A stretch of DNA of 7,297 bases from Paracoccaceae bacterium (GTDB taxonomy: Bacteria > Pseudomonadota > Alphaproteobacteria > Rhodobacterales > Rhodobacteraceae): NCBI GenBank assembly GCA_002712045.1, contig PARX01000042.1, forward strand, positions 4,769-12,065. Direction: 5' to 3'. Below the pieces are notes generated by a model, which did not search any database, was not told the origin of the DNA, and saw nothing but the letters and a program-made list of their open reading frames with translations. The translations under genes and the position numbers were made by a program. Every line of letters begins with the position of its first letter. Positions within the stretch are counted from its first letter, which is position 1. Positions 6,044 to 7,297 of this stretch are shown in pieces.

Positions 6044-7297
6044 CTACAATCCCAGTGCTTTTCGTTGATTAACTGTCCAGGCCTGAGTAAGCCTATCAAG
6101 TAAAATAGCCAGCAGAACAATTCCGATACCTGCAATCAAACCTCTCCCTGTATCAGCTGTTTCCATTGCACGAAAAACCTCTTTACCCAAACCCTCTCCT
6201 GCAATTAACGGAGTAATTACTTGCATCGCAAGCGCCATAATTACCGCCTGATTTACACCAAGCATAATTGAAGGAGATGCCATTGGTAATTTAACCTTTA
6301 TTAGGCTCTGAATTTCAGTAGAGCCAAAAGAATCTGAAACTTCGTTAATTTGCTTAGGTAATTCTCGCAATCCCAAGTTGGTCATTCGCACCATAGGTGG
6401 CAATGCATATATAACAGTAGCAATTACCGCTGTTACACGATTACCACCAAAGAAATACAAAACTGGAATTAGATAAACAAATGCAGGCATTGTCTGCATC
6501 GTATCAAGTATTGGTCTGACAACATTATCAACAGTCTTATTATACGCCGCCAAAATACCTAACGGTAATCCAATCACAACACACACAACAACTGACGCAA
6601 CGATTGCAGCAAGGGTCTGCATAGTAAGCTCCCAAACGCCAGAAAGGCCAGTAAAAAACAACAAACACACCGCTATAATTGCAAAAATCATGCCTGCTGA
6701 ATAAAATGAAATAACAAAAAAAGCTCCCAAGACAAATAACCAGGGAAGACCAATCAAGAACACTTCAAGTGGATTTAAAATATAGAAAAATATGAATTCC
6801 TTTAAACCCTTTGTGAACCCATAAAAATAAGGATTAACAATAAGGGTATCAATCGCATTATCTATTGGTTTTCGGATCGTAAACTGCCAATCTTTCGGAA
6901 AATATCCAATTTCCATTATCCAAGAATCCCAAATCAAAACCAATATAATTACAAAAAGGCTAGACAATAAAAATCTAAAACTTCTTACTAAAATGCCAAT
7001 AGATAATGCATGATTTTTATTAAAAATTTTAACTAGGCGTTCACAAAGAATTGCCAAACTTTCGACAAAATAATACCCTAACACAGCAACAGAGACCCAA
7101 ATAATGTCTATCATTTTTTCAAAAAATATTGCGATTTTATTTTGTGCTAACCTCTGCGGAAGAAGACGAAACTTCATCTCCGTATTATCTTTAAGCACAT
7201 CACTTTCTTTTGGATGACTCATGGCAAGAGACAATCGATCAAAAATTATAGCCATGAAAACAATACATAAACCACCCTCAACAGACCAACCTACTTT
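6044..7297 (-). CDS. proW: ProW-like ABC permease, 5' end cut by window edge; probable two-domain form
   Basis: Inner-membrane permease of a glycine betaine/proline ABC importer (BPD_transp_1 family). The C-terminal domain is complete: LPWLF near 170, SGVWELTMQTLA around 205-216, RPILDTMQTMPAFVYLIP at 247-264, YALPPMVRMTNLGLRELP at 283-300, the ABC-coupling EAA-type loop from about 305 to 325 (EVSDSFG), GEGLG, and GIGIVLLAILLDRLTQAW at 376-393 (numbered from ATG 7255). That ATG is probably not the real start. It has no ribosome site, and the frame stays open for the 14 codons up to the edge. Those codons plus the first residues read GLCIVFMAIIFDRLSLAM, a copy of the motif that normally ends a ProW domain. 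I infer an N-terminal permease domain outside the window, joined by a linker with two extra hydrophobic segments (about 44-66 and 92-112). The proX-like gene follows. Confidence 0.9.
   Translation of the reverse strand, partial: KVGWSVEGGLCIVFMAIIFDRLSLAMSHPKESDVLKDNTEMKFRLLPQRLAQNKIAIFFEKMIDIIWVSVAVLGYYFVESLAILCERLVKIFNKNHALSIGILVRSFRFLLSSLFVIILVLIWDSWIMEIGYFPKDWQFTIRKPIDNAIDTLIVNPYFYGFTKGLKEFIFFYILNPLEVFLIGLPWLFVLGAFFVISFYSAGMIFAIIAVCLLFFTGLSGVWELTMQTLAAIVASVVVCVVIGLPLGILAAYNKTVDNVVRPILDTMQTMPAFVYLIPVLYFFGGNRVTAVIATVIYALPPMVRMTNLGLRELPKQINEVSDSFGSTEIQSLIKVKLPMASPSIMLGVNQAVIMALAMQVITPLIAGEGLGKEVFRAMETADTGRGLIAGIGIVLLAILLDRLTQAWTVNQRKALGL

Overview
The window looks like an ordinary chromosomal stretch of a low-GC, probably marine or otherwise free-living alphaproteobacterium. 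Three things point there. The order argH – tiny LptM-like lipoprotein – lysA is typical of Alphaproteobacteria. The base composition is clearly AT-rich, with AT-rich spacers. The right half is a glycine-betaine/proline-type (ProW/ProX) uptake system of the kind common in marine alphaproteobacteria. The lineage call is inference from synteny and composition, not from a marker gene.

Left part (1-2660, all minus strand): a compact amino-acid biosynthesis cluster read right to left. argH (last step of arginine synthesis) overlaps by 4 bp (ATGA) a 35-codon lipoprotein gene resembling lptM. After 64 bp comes lysA (last step of lysine synthesis), whose 3' end runs off the left edge. A possible sigma-70-like promoter lies about 60-85 bp upstream of argH.

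Middle (2661-4933): a 244-bp divergent intergenic region separates argH from a plus-strand cytoplasmic serine hydrolase of the beta-lactamase / NylB-like fold. This gene collides tail to tail, with a 17-bp overlap, with a minus-strand 10-TM EamA/DMT-type permease.

Right part (4941-7297, minus strand): a binding-protein-dependent ABC importer. The permease (proW-like) comes first, then after 106 bp the periplasmic binding protein (proX-like), then a strong GC-rich intrinsic terminator. The permease reading frame is still open at the right edge. Its visible N-terminus is a copy of the motif that normally ends a ProW permease domain, so the true gene is probably a tandem-duplicated two-domain permease starting outside the window. 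The ATPase (proV) is not in the window and may lie further upstream.

No RNA genes, insertion sequences, CRISPR arrays, phage genes or defence genes were seen. I found no convincing novel system. The most notable points are the duplicated permease architecture, the tiny coupled lipoprotein gene, and the unusual terminator built from a direct repeat of a palindrome.
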